A stretch of 64,000 bases of DNA from Streptomyces sp. NBC_00247 (GCF_036188265.1 NZ_CP108093.1:6973001-7037000), one strand, 5' to 3'. Shown: positions 16,296-25,899, counted from the stretch's first letter. Numbers and translations are program-made. Notes: generated by a model from the sequence alone, not told the origin.

Positions 16296-17422
16296 GACTC
16301 TGCTCTTTCCAGGGGACGGGACGTGGCGAGGACGTGGCGGTACACGTCCATGAGGTGGTGGCTGCTGCGCCGGATGTCGTACGCGGCGACGGCGGCGGGC
16401 GGGGGAAGCCGCTGGGGACCGAGTTCCGCCAGACTCTTCAGGGCGGAGGCGAGTTCGACGGGATCGCCGGTGATCCGGCGGGCGCCGGGGGCGCTGCCGG
16501 CGGGGAGGTCGTCGAGCGCGGGGCAGGTGTGCTGCAGGACGCGCAGACCCGAGGCGAGCGCCTCCACGACGGCCAGTCCGAACGACTCCTCGCGGGACGC
16601 GGACACGAACACGTCGACCGCGCCGAGCACCGCGGGCACGTCCGGGCCGGGCCCCGAGGCGTCGCACGCTCCGAGGAAGAGAACGCGGTCGCCCGCCCCG
16701 AGCCGCTGCGCCAAGGCGCGCAGCGAGGCGAGTTCGGGCCCCTCCCCGGCCAGTACCAGCCGGACGCCGGGCAGCGCAGCGACGGCCCGCACGAGTACGT
16801 CGAACCGCTTGCCCGGGACGAGCCGGCCCACGCCCCCGACCACGAAGGCGTCCGGGGACAGGCCGAGGCTCGCCCGGGTGGCGCGCCGGGAGTGGGCGTC
16901 GAACCGGAAAGCCCGCGCGTCGATGCCGTTCGGCACCACGTGGATGCGCTCGTCGGGCACCCCCCACTGCCGCAGCCGGCCGGCCACGGTGGGGGAGACC
17001 GCGACCGTCGCGGAACCCAGCCGTTCGGTGCCCAGATAGAGCGCGCGGGTGCCGGCGGTCAGCGGACGGCCCTCGATCTCCGCGTGCCCCAGGGAGTGTT
17101 CGGTGGAGACGCCCGCGCGGACCCCGGCCAGCCGCGCGGCGACCCGCCCGTAGACGCAGGCCCGGTAGAGGTGGGTGTGCACGAGGTCGTACGCGCCGCG
17201 ACGGACGAGCCGGGCGAGCCGGCCCACGGCCCTCAGGTCACGGTTGCCCGCCATGCCGAGGTGGGTGACGCGGACCCCGTCGGCGCGCAGTCCTTCGGCC
17301 ACGGGGCCGGGGTTGGTGAGCGTCACCACGTCGCAGCTGACCGGGAGATGACGGATCATCAGGCGGAGCTGCTGTTCGGCGCCACCGATTCCCAGGCCCG
17401 TGATGACGTGCAGTACCTTCAC
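16292..17422 (-). CDS. Glycosyltransferase family 4
   Basis: This 376-residue retaining GT-B enzyme opens with VKVLHVITGLGIGGAEQQL, the glycine-rich GT4 acceptor-domain start. It continues with VVPNGID, GRLVPGKRFD and the ExxxxxxxE-like ASREESFGLAVVEALASG donor-binding segment. It probably adds one sugar to the lipid-linked repeat unit at the inner membrane face. The GTG start at 17422 overlaps the deacetylase stop (GTGA). The frame is open upstream to 18157, but that part is antisense to motif-bearing sequence and is rejected. Confidence 0.9.
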   Translation of the reverse strand: MKVLHVITGLGIGGAEQQLRLMIRHLPVSCDVVTLTNPGPVAEGLRADGVRVTHLGMAGNRDLRAVGRLARLVRRGAYDLVHTHLYRACVYGRVAARLAGVRAGVSTEHSLGHAEIEGRPLTAGTRALYLGTERLGSATVAVSPTVAGRLRQWGVPDERIHVVPNGIDARAFRFDAHSRRATRASLGLSPDAFVVGGVGRLVPGKRFDVLVRAVAALPGVRLVLAGEGPELASLRALAQRLGAGDRVLFLGACDASGPGPDVPAVLGAVDVFVSASREESFGLAVVEALASGLRVLQHTCPALDDLPAGSAPGARRITGDPVELASALKSLAELGPQRLPPPAAVAAYDIRRSSHHLMDVYRHVLATSRPLERAES

Positions 17423-18225
17423 CGGCGTGCCTCCGCGAGCGGACCTGCGGGAACCGGGCCGGAAGGGGTGCGGCCCGCCCGGTGGCGCATGTGGTGCCGC
17501 AACTCCTTCGCGCGCAGCCGCAAGCCCTGGTCCGCGTGGCTCACGTGGGTGCGCGGCAGCGCGAACACGCCCACGAGAGAGCCGGGTTGCAGGGAGCAGC
17601 CGTACGCGTACCCCGCCTCGCGCACCGAGTCGAGCACCCGCTGGTCGGCGTAGCCGTACGGGTGGCAGAAGCCCTCCGGGGCGGTCCCGGTGAGTTCGCG
17701 GACGAGTTCGCGGCTGTGCCGGGTCTCCGCGTGGAGTTCCTCGTCGGGCAGCGCCGTCAGGTCCCGGTGGTAGAGGCCGTGGGAGCCGACCTCCATTCCC
17801 GTGCGGGCGAGTTGCCGGACCTGGGCATGGGTGAGGAGTGGCTTGCGCGGGCCCTTCGGGTCCCAGTCGTTGGTTCCGCCGTCGCGGCCGGGCAGGACGA
17901 ACACGGTGGCGGTGAAGCCGTACCGGCGAAGGAGCGGCAGGGCCTCGTCCACGAAGTCCGCGTACCCGTCGTCGAAGCTCAGGCCCACCAGGCCGCGCCT
18001 GCCCCGGGCGTGCTCCCGCAGCAGGGTCCCCACCCCCACGCCGGTCAGCCGACGGCCTCGCAGCCAGGCCAGTTGGGCTTCCAGGCGCTCCGGGGAGACG
18101 GTGATGCCGTACGGGTCGTCCGAGGGATCGCCCACCGAGTGGTAGGTCCAGATCCACGGCCGGCCCGCGGCGGCCGGGCGGGGGGAACGGGGTGCGGCGA
18201 CGCGCGCCGACGGATCATTTGCCAT
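17419..18225 (-). CDS. Polysaccharide deacetylase (NodB/CE4 fold)
   Basis: This 268-residue protein has the NodB homology signature: SFDDGY (Asp85/Asp86) and the metal histidines in GSHGLYH (His149 and His153). CE4 enzymes remove N-acetyl groups from amino sugars. No signal peptide or membrane helix is evident at the N-terminus, so it may act in the cytosol on a nucleotide- or lipid-linked sugar, or leave by another route. It sits inside the EPS operon between the flippase and a GT4 gene, suggesting the exported polymer contains a deacetylated amino sugar. Its ATG overlaps the flippase stop by 11 bases. Confidence 0.88.
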   Translation of the reverse strand: MANDPSARVAAPRSPRPAAAGRPWIWTYHSVGDPSDDPYGITVSPERLEAQLAWLRGRRLTGVGVGTLLREHARGRRGLVGLSFDDGYADFVDEALPLLRRYGFTATVFVLPGRDGGTNDWDPKGPRKPLLTHAQVRQLARTGMEVGSHGLYHRDLTALPDEELHAETRHSRELVRELTGTAPEGFCHPYGYADQRVLDSVREAGYAYGCSLQPGSLVGVFALPRTHVSHADQGLRLRAKELRHHMRHRAGRTPSGPVPAGPLAEARR

Positions 18226-19978
18226 GGACGAACCTCTGTCGGGTCAGGGCCAGCAGATGGACGACTTCGGGAACCCGGCACGCGCGTCCGGTGAGGAGGA
18301 AGACGCAGGGCACGAGGACGCACCCGGCCGCGAGACCCAGGACGGGATCGGTGGAGGCGCCCGCCGAGACCCAGCCGGCCGCGGCGGCGACCGCGGCGGG
18401 CACCGCAAGGCGCAGGAGGGAGAGGCTCACGGTCCGTACCTCGATGGCGACCACCCGGGAGCCGAGCCCCTGGAGCAGGAGCGCCGCCGTGACCGTGATT
18501 CCCGCCGCGTTCGCTGCGGCGATGCCGAGAACGCCGAAGGAGTACGTCACGGCGAACCCGGTTCCGGCCGTCACCACCAGCCCGGTCGCCATCGCGAAGC
18601 CGGGGAACCAGGTGGGGCGCCCGCTGGAGAAGAACGGCCGGCCCAGCGCGCCCACGAGACAGTGGCCGAGGAGTCCCAGTGCGTAGACCCGCATCACCTC
18701 GGCGGTGGCGCGTGTGTCCTGCGCGTCGAACGCCCCGCGCTGGAAGAGGACTTCGATGATCTGTGGGGCGTAACCGATGACCATCGCGGTGCCGAGAAGG
18801 ACCACCAGCGCGGCCAGCGCCAGATCACGTTCGACCCGCAGCCGGGCGCTCTCCCGGTCGCCGTCCGCCATCGCCTGCGCGACCACCGGGAAGGTCACCG
18901 TGCAGATCATCAACGACAGCACCATCGGCATCTGCGCGACCTTCTGCGCGTAGTTCAGGTGCGAGATCGAACCGGCCGGAAGCGTGGAGGCGAGGAACCG
19001 TTCGACGAGCACCTGCGCCTGACGGGCCACCACGAACAGCAGTACGGGCGCGAGGACGACGGCGCCGGGCAGTCGCGGGGCACGTCGCGGGAGGCGGGGT
19101 ACGGCCGTGCTCCCGGCCTCCGGCCGCCCGGCCCTCTCCCGGCCGAGCACCCGGGAACAGAAGGAGGGGACCTGGACCAGGACCATCAGCGCGCTGCCGA
19201 CCGCCACCCCCACCGCAGCGGCCCGCACCCCCCACACCGAGTGCAGACCCAGGGTCGTCACGATGATGCCGGCGTTGTACGCGACGTAGACGGCGGCCGG
19301 TGGCCCGAAACTCCCGTGCGCCCGCAGTGCCGCGCTGAAGTACCCGGTGACGCCGAAGGTGAGCACCGTGACGGCGGTCAGCCGGGTGCAGTCCACGGCC
19401 AGCCGGGGATCGGCCAGTCCGGGTGCCAGCATGCCGACCACCCAGGGAGCGCCCGCGAACAGCAGCGCCGCACCCCCGGCCAGCAGGGTGAAGAGCCTCG
19501 GGAGCGTCGCAGCCACGAACGCGCGGACCGGCTCGTCCGCACTGCCCTCCGGTCCGGCCGCGGCCGCCCGGCGGGCCAGCACCTGGCTGAACGCAGGGAC
19601 CAGCAGCAGTGCCATCCCGTCCTCGATCAGCAGCGTCGCCGCCATCTCCGGGACGGTCCAGGCGACCAGGAACGCGTCGCTGTCGCCGCCCGCGCCGAAG
19701 AAGTGGGCGACGGTCTGGTCGCGCAGCAGTCCCAGTACGGCGCCGACCAGCGTCAGCCCCGCGGTCGCCGCGGCGGCGCGCGCCAGGAACCGCGACAGCA
19801 CCGGGGCGGACCCGCCTGGTCCCTTCCCGCCGGTGGCGACGGCATCCACCGCCGGGCGTCCGGCGACCGGCGGCCCCGGATCCGGGCCGGACGCGCGGCG
19901 GGGCGCCGCCACCCCGGGTTCCTCGGCCCCGGGCGGCGGCCCGGCGCCGCGCCCGGCCCCGGTGGTGGTGTCGCTCAC
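18215..19978 (-). CDS. MurJ/MviN-like lipid-linked glycan flippase
   Basis: This 587-residue multipass protein of the MOP superfamily has about 14 hydrophobic segments after a Gly/Pro-rich cytosolic leader of some 70 residues. GLLRDQTVAHFFGAGGDSDAF and LLIEDGMALLLVPAFSQVL are the MurJ/MviN-type first helices. In this operon it most likely acts as the Wzx that turns undecaprenyl-linked repeat units to the outer face; the housekeeping MurJ would be elsewhere. The GTG start overlaps the polymerase gene stop (GTGA). A start at 20098 is rejected because that stretch is inside the previous gene. Confidence 0.88.
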   Translation of the reverse strand: MSDTTTGAGRGAGPPPGAEEPGVAAPRRASGPDPGPPVAGRPAVDAVATGGKGPGGSAPVLSRFLARAAAATAGLTLVGAVLGLLRDQTVAHFFGAGGDSDAFLVAWTVPEMAATLLIEDGMALLLVPAFSQVLARRAAAAGPEGSADEPVRAFVAATLPRLFTLLAGGAALLFAGAPWVVGMLAPGLADPRLAVDCTRLTAVTVLTFGVTGYFSAALRAHGSFGPPAAVYVAYNAGIIVTTLGLHSVWGVRAAAVGVAVGSALMVLVQVPSFCSRVLGRERAGRPEAGSTAVPRLPRRAPRLPGAVVLAPVLLFVVARQAQVLVERFLASTLPAGSISHLNYAQKVAQMPMVLSLMICTVTFPVVAQAMADGDRESARLRVERDLALAALVVLLGTAMVIGYAPQIIEVLFQRGAFDAQDTRATAEVMRVYALGLLGHCLVGALGRPFFSSGRPTWFPGFAMATGLVVTAGTGFAVTYSFGVLGIAAANAAGITVTAALLLQGLGSRVVAIEVRTVSLSLLRLAVPAAVAAAAGWVSAGASTDPVLGLAAGCVLVPCVFLLTGRACRVPEVVHLLALTRQRFVHGK

Positions 19979-21396
19979 GCGCCGGCCGCCTTCTCCGGGG
20001 CGCTCAGCGCCCACCACGCGCCCAGCCCCAGCACGACACCCGTGAGCACGGTCGTGGGCCCGCCGATGTCCGCGTACAGGAAGTCGACGGTCTGCCACAC
20101 CACCAGTCCCACGGCCACCAGCCCGCAGTCGACCGCGCCGGCCCGCCGGCGGCGGGCGAGGAACAGGGCGCGCACCGAGGCGACGAGTACCGCCAGCCAG
20201 CCGCCCACGACGGTGACGAACCCGATCAGCCCCTGCTCGCCGAGGACCAGCAGGTACATGTTGTGCGGGGAGAGCAGGGACTGCCTGCGGAACTCCTGGC
20301 CCGCCCCCTCCGTGTCGCTGCCGGAGGACAGACCGATCGAGGCGTGTCCGTCACGGAACTCCGGGAAGGCCTTGAGGCCGACGCCGGTCGCCGGACGCTC
20401 CCGCCACATGCTCCCGGCCGCCTCCCACAGCGCGTAGCGGTCGTTGACCGAGCGATCGGGGGCCCGCGCCACGTCGGTGACGCTGGAGAGCCGCTCCCGG
20501 ACCATGTCGGAGCCGACGCCGAACCCGCCGACCAGGACCACCGACAGCGCGCCCAGGATCAGCAGGGACCGCGTCGCGGTGCGCCGCCCGGTCAGAACCA
20601 CGACCGTGAGCGCGGCCAGCGCGGCCGCGATCCACGAGCCCCGGCTGAACGAGACGGCGAGGGCCACGAGCAGCCCCACCGTGACGGCGAGCGCACAGGG
20701 ACGCAGCCGGCGGCGGGCGGAGGCGGGCGGGCAGAGCGCGTACGGAACGGCGGCGAGCAGTCCGTACGCGACGACCGTCGCCATGCCCATGATGTCGCCG
20801 GGGCCGAACGTGCCGACCGCGCGGACCTCCTCGCCCATGTACGAGGCTCCGGTGCCGGTGGCGAACTGGCGGATTCCGATGAATCCCTGGACCAGTGCGA
20901 GCAGGACGAGTGCCGCGGTGAGGAGCCGGAAGCCGCGGGCGTCCCGGACCGTCAGGCACACGGCGAGCGGCACGAGGACGAAGATCTGGAGGTAGCGCAC
21001 GAAGCCGGGCAGTGCCGCCAGCGGGTCCGAGGCGGTGACGGTCGCCACGGCGAACCCGGTGACGGCGAGAGCCGCGACGAGCACCGCGCCCGCCGGAAGG
21101 GGGCGGACGCGCCGCGCCAGCAGCCTGCCCAGGCAGCACAGCACCGCCACGCCGGACGCGAGGTCGGCCGGGTGCGCGCCGCCGGAGTCGGGCGTTCCGG
21201 CGCCGGGGGCGGGGAGGGCGAGCAGCAGGACGGTCGCCACCAGCGGCAGCAGGGCCCACAGATCCAGGGCACCGGACGAGGGACGGGCGGGCCCGGTCCC
21301 GGCTGACGGCACTGTCTTCGCAGGCGGGGCCACTGCCGCGGTGGACGCGTGCGACGCGGCGATTGCGACCGGAGCGTCGGTCGTGGGGGTTGTCAT
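19975..21396 (-). CDS. O-antigen ligase / Wzy-type polymerase
   Basis: This 473-residue membrane protein has about 10-12 helices and a large outer loop, the layout of the Wzy/WaaL family. The family-typical residues are in SFSRGSW (helix) and LSPHNMYLLVLGEQGLIGF, where the His and Glu are conserved in the ligase/polymerase signature. It would polymerise the flipped repeat units outside the membrane or ligate them. The ATG start lies two bases after the stop of the sugar-transferase gene. A 50-residue Ala/Pro/Thr-rich leader precedes the first helix. Confidence 0.85.
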   Translation of the reverse strand: MTTPTTDAPVAIAASHASTAAVAPPAKTVPSAGTGPARPSSGALDLWALLPLVATVLLLALPAPGAGTPDSGGAHPADLASGVAVLCCLGRLLARRVRPLPAGAVLVAALAVTGFAVATVTASDPLAALPGFVRYLQIFVLVPLAVCLTVRDARGFRLLTAALVLLALVQGFIGIRQFATGTGASYMGEEVRAVGTFGPGDIMGMATVVAYGLLAAVPYALCPPASARRRLRPCALAVTVGLLVALAVSFSRGSWIAAALAALTVVVLTGRRTATRSLLILGALSVVLVGGFGVGSDMVRERLSSVTDVARAPDRSVNDRYALWEAAGSMWRERPATGVGLKAFPEFRDGHASIGLSSGSDTEGAGQEFRRQSLLSPHNMYLLVLGEQGLIGFVTVVGGWLAVLVASVRALFLARRRRAGAVDCGLVAVGLVVWQTVDFLYADIGGPTTVLTGVVLGLGAWWALSAPEKAAGA

Positions 21397-21398
21397 GC

Positions 21399-22886
21399 TC
21401 AGCTGCCTCCGCACCGGAAAAGGGAGAGGACGGTGCGGGCGAGTACGCAGACGTCCTGCCAGAGTGACCAGGTCTCGATGTACCGGTTGTCGAAGCGCGC
21501 GCGGTCCTCGATCGAGGTGTCGCCGCGCAGCCCGTTCACCTGGGCGAGCCCGGTGATGCCCACGGGCATCCGGTGGCGCGCCTGATAACCGGGGTGGATG
21601 CTGCTGAACTGGGCGACGAAGAACGGGCGTTCGGGGCGGGGCCCGACCAGGCTCATGTCGCCGCGCAACACGTTCCACAGCTGCGGCAGTTCGTCCAGCG
21701 AGGTGCGGCGGAGCGCCCTGCCGACCGCGCTCATCCGCCGGTCCCCGGCGACGTTCCACCGGGTGGCCGACTCGTGGGGGTCGGAAGGCCGCAGCGTCCG
21801 GAACTTGAGGAGGGTGAACGGCTTTCCGTGCTGGCCGATTCGCTCCTGCCGGAAGAGCACGCCCGGCCCGTCGCAGAGCCGTACCGCGAAGGCGCAGGCC
21901 GCCAGCGCGGGGGAGGCGGCCAGCAGCGCGGCGGAAGCGAGGACGATGTCCATCGCGCGCTTGAGCGCGTGCGAGAAGGGATGCCGGCGCCCGGCGTGCA
22001 GGCGGTGCGCGGAGTACCCCCACAAGTGGTCCGGACGCGTGGGCCGGTGCTCGGGGGCCGCCCCCGTCGCCGGAGGTTCGAGCAGCCACATGCGGCAGCC
22101 GTGGCCGGCGAGAAGGGCGAAGAGGTCGGTGTTCTCGGGCGTCGCCGCAGGATGCTCGGTGAACAGCACGTGGCCCACGCGCTTGCGTACGACGGTGCGG
22201 CCCACCTCCTCCCGGGTGCGCAGGACCGGAGTCCCGCCCGCAGGCCCGTCGTCCGCCGCCGGGTCCGCGTCCGCCGCGCACAGCGCGACCCGGCCCACCG
22301 CCCGGAGGCCGTACTCGGCGCGGTCCCTGAGCGCGGTCGTGGTGCTCCGGGCGAGCGCGCCGGATCCGACGACGAGGACCGGCCGGGGGTGGCGGGCGGC
22401 GGAACGCGCGCCGGCCCGGTACAGCACACCGCGCGCCACGCAGCAGAAGAGCGTCTGCACCCCCACCGCGCAGAACAGCGTGGTCCAGCCGATCGCGTAG
22501 CGGGGGTGGTACGTGGTGAGGGTCTCGGCGGTCACGAACCACTGGAGCAGCGTCAGCCCGAGGACCGCCGGGAACTCGGCCGCCGCGGAGCGCGACAGCC
22601 GGGGCCGGTACAGGCCGCGGGACGAGTGGAGCAGCAACTGCGCGGCGGCCTGGACGGCGAAGACGGCGACCGGCCACCGCGGCGCGGGGCCCACCGCCGG
22701 GGTGAGGCCCGCGACGAGCCCGTCCGCCGCCACGAGCAGCACGGTCAGCCGGTGACGGCCGACCTGCCGGGCGACCGGCTCGGAGTAGCGCCGGACGCCG
22801 CCGCGTGGCCGATGGACGGTGGAAGAAGCAGGGGGCAGCGTGGTCTCCCGGGCAGTGCCAGGCAGTGATGCACTCTCCGTCGTCAT
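21399..22886 (-). CDS. Polyprenyl-phosphate sugar-phosphate transferase (priming enzyme)
   Basis: This 495-residue protein has four or five N-terminal helices (about residues 45-165), a central CoA-binding-like domain and a C-terminal bacterial sugar transferase domain after a further helix. The catalytic part is clear: FTLLKFRTL, TSLDELPQLWNVLRGDMSLVG and GPRPERP. It transfers a sugar-1-phosphate to undecaprenyl phosphate and so starts repeat-unit assembly. Its presence makes the operon self-sufficient for initiation. The ATG overlaps the stop of the first GT4 gene (ATGA). Confidence 0.92.
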   Translation of the reverse strand: MTTESASLPGTARETTLPPASSTVHRPRGGVRRYSEPVARQVGRHRLTVLLVAADGLVAGLTPAVGPAPRWPVAVFAVQAAAQLLLHSSRGLYRPRLSRSAAAEFPAVLGLTLLQWFVTAETLTTYHPRYAIGWTTLFCAVGVQTLFCCVARGVLYRAGARSAARHPRPVLVVGSGALARSTTTALRDRAEYGLRAVGRVALCAADADPAADDGPAGGTPVLRTREEVGRTVVRKRVGHVLFTEHPAATPENTDLFALLAGHGCRMWLLEPPATGAAPEHRPTRPDHLWGYSAHRLHAGRRHPFSHALKRAMDIVLASAALLAASPALAACAFAVRLCDGPGVLFRQERIGQHGKPFTLLKFRTLRPSDPHESATRWNVAGDRRMSAVGRALRRTSLDELPQLWNVLRGDMSLVGPRPERPFFVAQFSSIHPGYQARHRMPVGITGLAQVNGLRGDTSIEDRARFDNRYIETWSLWQDVCVLARTVLSLFRCGGS

Positions 22887-24013
22887 CGCTCGGTGCGCTC
22901 TCTCGTCGTGGTGCCGGACGGGTGGACAAGTTCCTGGTAGAGGCGGGTGACCTCCGCGGCTGTCCTGCGTACGTCGAAGACCGCGCGGGCGTGGAACTGG
23001 GCGGCGAGGCCGAGACGCGTACGGAGCGCAGGGTCGGACAGCAGGGCGGTGAGTGCGGCGGCGAGGGCCGCCGGGTCGTCCGGCGGGACGAGGCAGTGGG
23101 CGTCCTGCCCGGGTGGCAGGCTCTCCCGGGCGCCTGCCACGTTGGTCATCACCACCGGTCTGCCGCAGGCCATCGCCTCCAGCGGAGCGAGGGCCATGCC
23201 CTCCCAGCGCGAGGGCAGGACGAGGGCGTCGGCCGCGTGGATCCAGGGACGCACGTCGTCGGCCGCCCCGGCGAACAGCACGTCGGCCGGGGCCGCTTCG
23301 CGGAGCCGGGCTTCCTCCGGTCCACTGCCCACCAGGGCGAGCCGGGCGGCTCCCGGACGCATCGTGCGCCATGCCTCCAGCAGGACGTCCTGCCCCTTCT
23401 GCTGGCTCAGGCGACCCACACAGACCAGCAGCGGCGGTCCGTCGGGGAGACCGAGCGCGGCGCGGGCGGCGGCGCGGTCCCGGGGACCGGCCGGGCGGAA
23501 GTGGGCGAGATCGATGCCGTTGTGGATCACCGACCAGCGGGCCGCGATGCCCGCCCGTTCGCCCGCCAGACGTTCCGAAGCGCTGACGCAGAGCACCCGG
23601 TCCGCCCAACGTGTCCCGAATCGCTCCCACTTCAAGGCGGTGCAGGCGGTCCCACCCCGTACTGCCTCGAACGACCAGGCGTGCGGCTGGAAGACGGTGG
23701 GAATCCGGCCGCGTACCGCCATCCGGCCCGCGAGACCGGCCTTCGCGCTGTGCGCGTGCACCACCTGCGGGCGGTGTTCCCGTACCAGGGACCGGGCTCC
23801 GGCGATCTCACGGGCCAGTCCGGGACCGGGGTCGCGAACGGCCCGCCAGTCGTGGACCTCCGCCCCCGCGGCGGATGCCCGCGCGGCCAGCGGTCCGTCG
23901 GGCGGACACGCCACGACGGGCCGGAGTCCGGCGCGTACCTGCGCCCGCACGAGATCGACCACGACCCGGGCGACGCCGCCCTCCACAGGCTGAACGAGGT
24001 GAAGAATCTTCAA
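22883..24013 (-). CDS. Glycosyltransferase family 4, first gene of EPS operon
   Basis: This GT-B enzyme of about 376 residues starts LKILHLVQPVEGGVARVV and has the GT4 donor-site pattern SRWEGMALAPLEAMACGRPVV plus GRLSQQKGQDVLLEA. The best start is a rare TTG at 24013 because GGAG lies eight bases before it and the conserved sequence begins there; the frame itself runs to 24118. It probably adds the second sugar to the lipid carrier. A long regulatory gap of nearly 800 bases separates it from the divergent EEP gene. Confidence 0.88.
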   Translation of the reverse strand: MKILHLVQPVEGGVARVVVDLVRAQVRAGLRPVVACPPDGPLAARASAAGAEVHDWRAVRDPGPGLAREIAGARSLVREHRPQVVHAHSAKAGLAGRMAVRGRIPTVFQPHAWSFEAVRGGTACTALKWERFGTRWADRVLCVSASERLAGERAGIAARWSVIHNGIDLAHFRPAGPRDRAAARAALGLPDGPPLLVCVGRLSQQKGQDVLLEAWRTMRPGAARLALVGSGPEEARLREAAPADVLFAGAADDVRPWIHAADALVLPSRWEGMALAPLEAMACGRPVVMTNVAGARESLPPGQDAHCLVPPDDPAALAAALTALLSDPALRTRLGLAAQFHARAVFDVRRTAAEVTRLYQELVHPSGTTTRERTER

Positions 24014-24797
24014 CAGAATTGCTCCGGGGTGACGTTCTCGCGGCGCCTTCGGCAGTTTTTCGTACGCACAACTCGACGTGATCGGTCGAAGGGGCGCGGC
24101 CGGTCGAAAGATGTGCACGTGCGTTCTGTGTGATTTTCGGCGAGCGGTCGGAGGTGCCCGCCTTTCCGGGCGGGGCTGTTCGCATCGCGCTTTCGCGCGA
24201 GGATGGAAAATGGGTTAAACAGAAGTGCACTTTGACAGACTGTCAGCCGGAATGCGTGTATGACTCGCTCGTGCGACCGGCCGCGCCAGACTCGAATGCC
24301 GCGCCCCACTGAGCTGTTCGGACGCCGTAACGCTCCTGTCCCGCTTGTGCAGAAACGTTTCTCTTGAGTAAGGGGAGGCGCTTCCTGGGTGCTTCCCGGC
24401 CCATTCGCCCGAAGGGCGAGCAGCCTTCGCCGGTGATTTTGCTCGGGTCCCTTTCCCGGCCGGGGGGGCTTCACCGAATTCGCCGGTGGCGACAGCACCG
24501 CTCACCCGGAGAGCCGATCCGTGCGGCCGAATGCTCCGGCCGTCCCGCACCGGAGTATTCCGCCGCGCACGCCATCGACCCGGTTCCGTGCCCCGCCCCG
24601 ACGAATCCGCCGCACCGCCACCCGTGTTCCCGCTCGACGAAGGAGCGGACCCCCGGCGGAACCGGACGTCGTTCCTGCCGCGTCGTCCTCCTTCGGTGCG
24701 ACCCGGAGCGGCGTCCGGCCCCGGGCACCGGCCGAGCCACCCCTGGCGCGGCGCGGAGCCGGACGCCCCGGCACACCCGTACGGATCGAGGAGAGCG
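24014..24797. promoter_or_regulatory. Long divergent regulatory region upstream of EPS operon
   Basis: These 784 bases contain no convincing gene. They are less G+C-rich than the flanks and contain two perfect palindromes, TGACAGACTGTCA (24233-24245) and AGAAACGTTTCT (24351-24362), and two direct copies of CGGTCGAA 18 bp apart (24083-24090 and 24101-24108). The first palindrome overlaps a -35-like TTGACA (24232-24237). These look like operator sites for the EPS operon or the divergent gene; the regulator is unknown. Confidence 0.5.
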
Positions 24798-25820
24798 ATG
24801 CGACCGGCAAGGACACCCTCGCCCGTGCCTCCGGGTGAACCGCGGGCCCATGCGCCCGCGCCCGCCCGGCGAAGGTGGCACCGTCCCGGGCGCCGGAATG
24901 CGCTGCTGCCGGTGTCGGCCGGGGTGCTGGCCGCGCTGCTCGCCGCACCCCGGCTGATACCCGACACCCCCGGCCGGCTGGGAAGTCTGCTGGAGACCCT
25001 GCTGCCGTGGTTCGGCCTCGCGGTGCCGGTACTGCTCTGCGCCGGGCTCCTGAGGAGGGCACCGCTCACCGTCGCGGCCGCACTGCTGCCCGCCCTCGTC
25101 TGGGGCGTCCGGTTCGGCGGCCTCTTCCTCACGGGGACGGACGACTCCGGCCGCCTGATCGTGGTCCAGCACAACGTGAGCGACGAGAACGCCGACCCGG
25201 CGGGCACCGCGGCGGCCCTGGCGGAGAGCGGGGCGCGGATCGTGGCCCTGGAGGAGCTCACGCCGCAGGCCCTGCCGGTGTACGGGAAGGCTCTCGCGTC
25301 GCGCTTCCCGCACCACGGGGTGAGCGGCACCGTGGGGCTCTGGTCGGCCTTCCCCCTGACGGACGTGCGCCCCGTGGACATCCGGCCGGACGGCATCGCG
25401 GAGGACTGGAACCGGGGTCTGAGGGCCACCGCGCACACCCCGGACGGCGACCTCGCCGTGTACGTCGCCCACCTCCCCTCCATCCGCCTCGGCGCGACGG
25501 GCCTGCGCTCAGGACCCCGCGACGAGAGCGCCGCCCTCCTCGCCACCGCGATCCGCGACGAACCACTGGCGCGGGTCCTGCTGCTCGGCGACCTCAACGG
25601 CACCGTGGACGACCGGGGGCTCGGCCCGTTGCTCGCGCGCCTGGACGCCCCCGGCTCCGGTGTGGCGTTCAGCTGGCCCGCGGCCTTCCCGGTGGCCAGG
25701 ATCGACCAGGTCCTCGCACGGTCCGTCCGCCTCACCGGCATCCGGACCCTGCCCGCCACCGGCAGCGACCATCTGCCCGTCGCCGTCTACGCCGACCTGC
25801 GGGCCGAGGGTGCTGAGTAG
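24798..25820 (+). CDS. Endonuclease/exonuclease/phosphatase-family membrane protein
   Basis: This 340-residue protein has three N-terminal membrane helices (about residues 36-115) and a C-terminal EEP domain starting at VVQHNVSDEN. EEP landmarks are ALEELTP (metal Glu), LLLGDLNGTVDD and GSDHLPVAVY (catalytic His). Enzymes of this fold cut phosphodiester bonds in DNA, lipids or sugar phosphates. The substrate is unknown, but membrane-anchored versions are common in actinomycetes. GAGGAG lies a few bases before the ATG at 24798, so the longer frame from 24486 is rejected. Confidence 0.88.
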   Translation: MRPARTPSPVPPGEPRAHAPAPARRRWHRPGRRNALLPVSAGVLAALLAAPRLIPDTPGRLGSLLETLLPWFGLAVPVLLCAGLLRRAPLTVAAALLPALVWGVRFGGLFLTGTDDSGRLIVVQHNVSDENADPAGTAAALAESGARIVALEELTPQALPVYGKALASRFPHHGVSGTVGLWSAFPLTDVRPVDIRPDGIAEDWNRGLRATAHTPDGDLAVYVAHLPSIRLGATGLRSGPRDESAALLATAIRDEPLARVLLLGDLNGTVDDRGLGPLLARLDAPGSGVAFSWPAAFPVARIDQVLARSVRLTGIRTLPATGSDHLPVAVYADLRAEGAE

Positions 25821-25899
25821 CCGTACTCATGCGTATGCGCGGCTTTCCGGACGACCATGACGGGGCGTCACGTCGGCGTGGTCGAGACCGGGGGGCAGC

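Noticed and set aside
18224..20437. 737-codon plus-strand frame inside the EPS operon
   Set aside because: Antisense to the flippase and polymerase genes; repetitive Gly/Arg/Gln/His composition.
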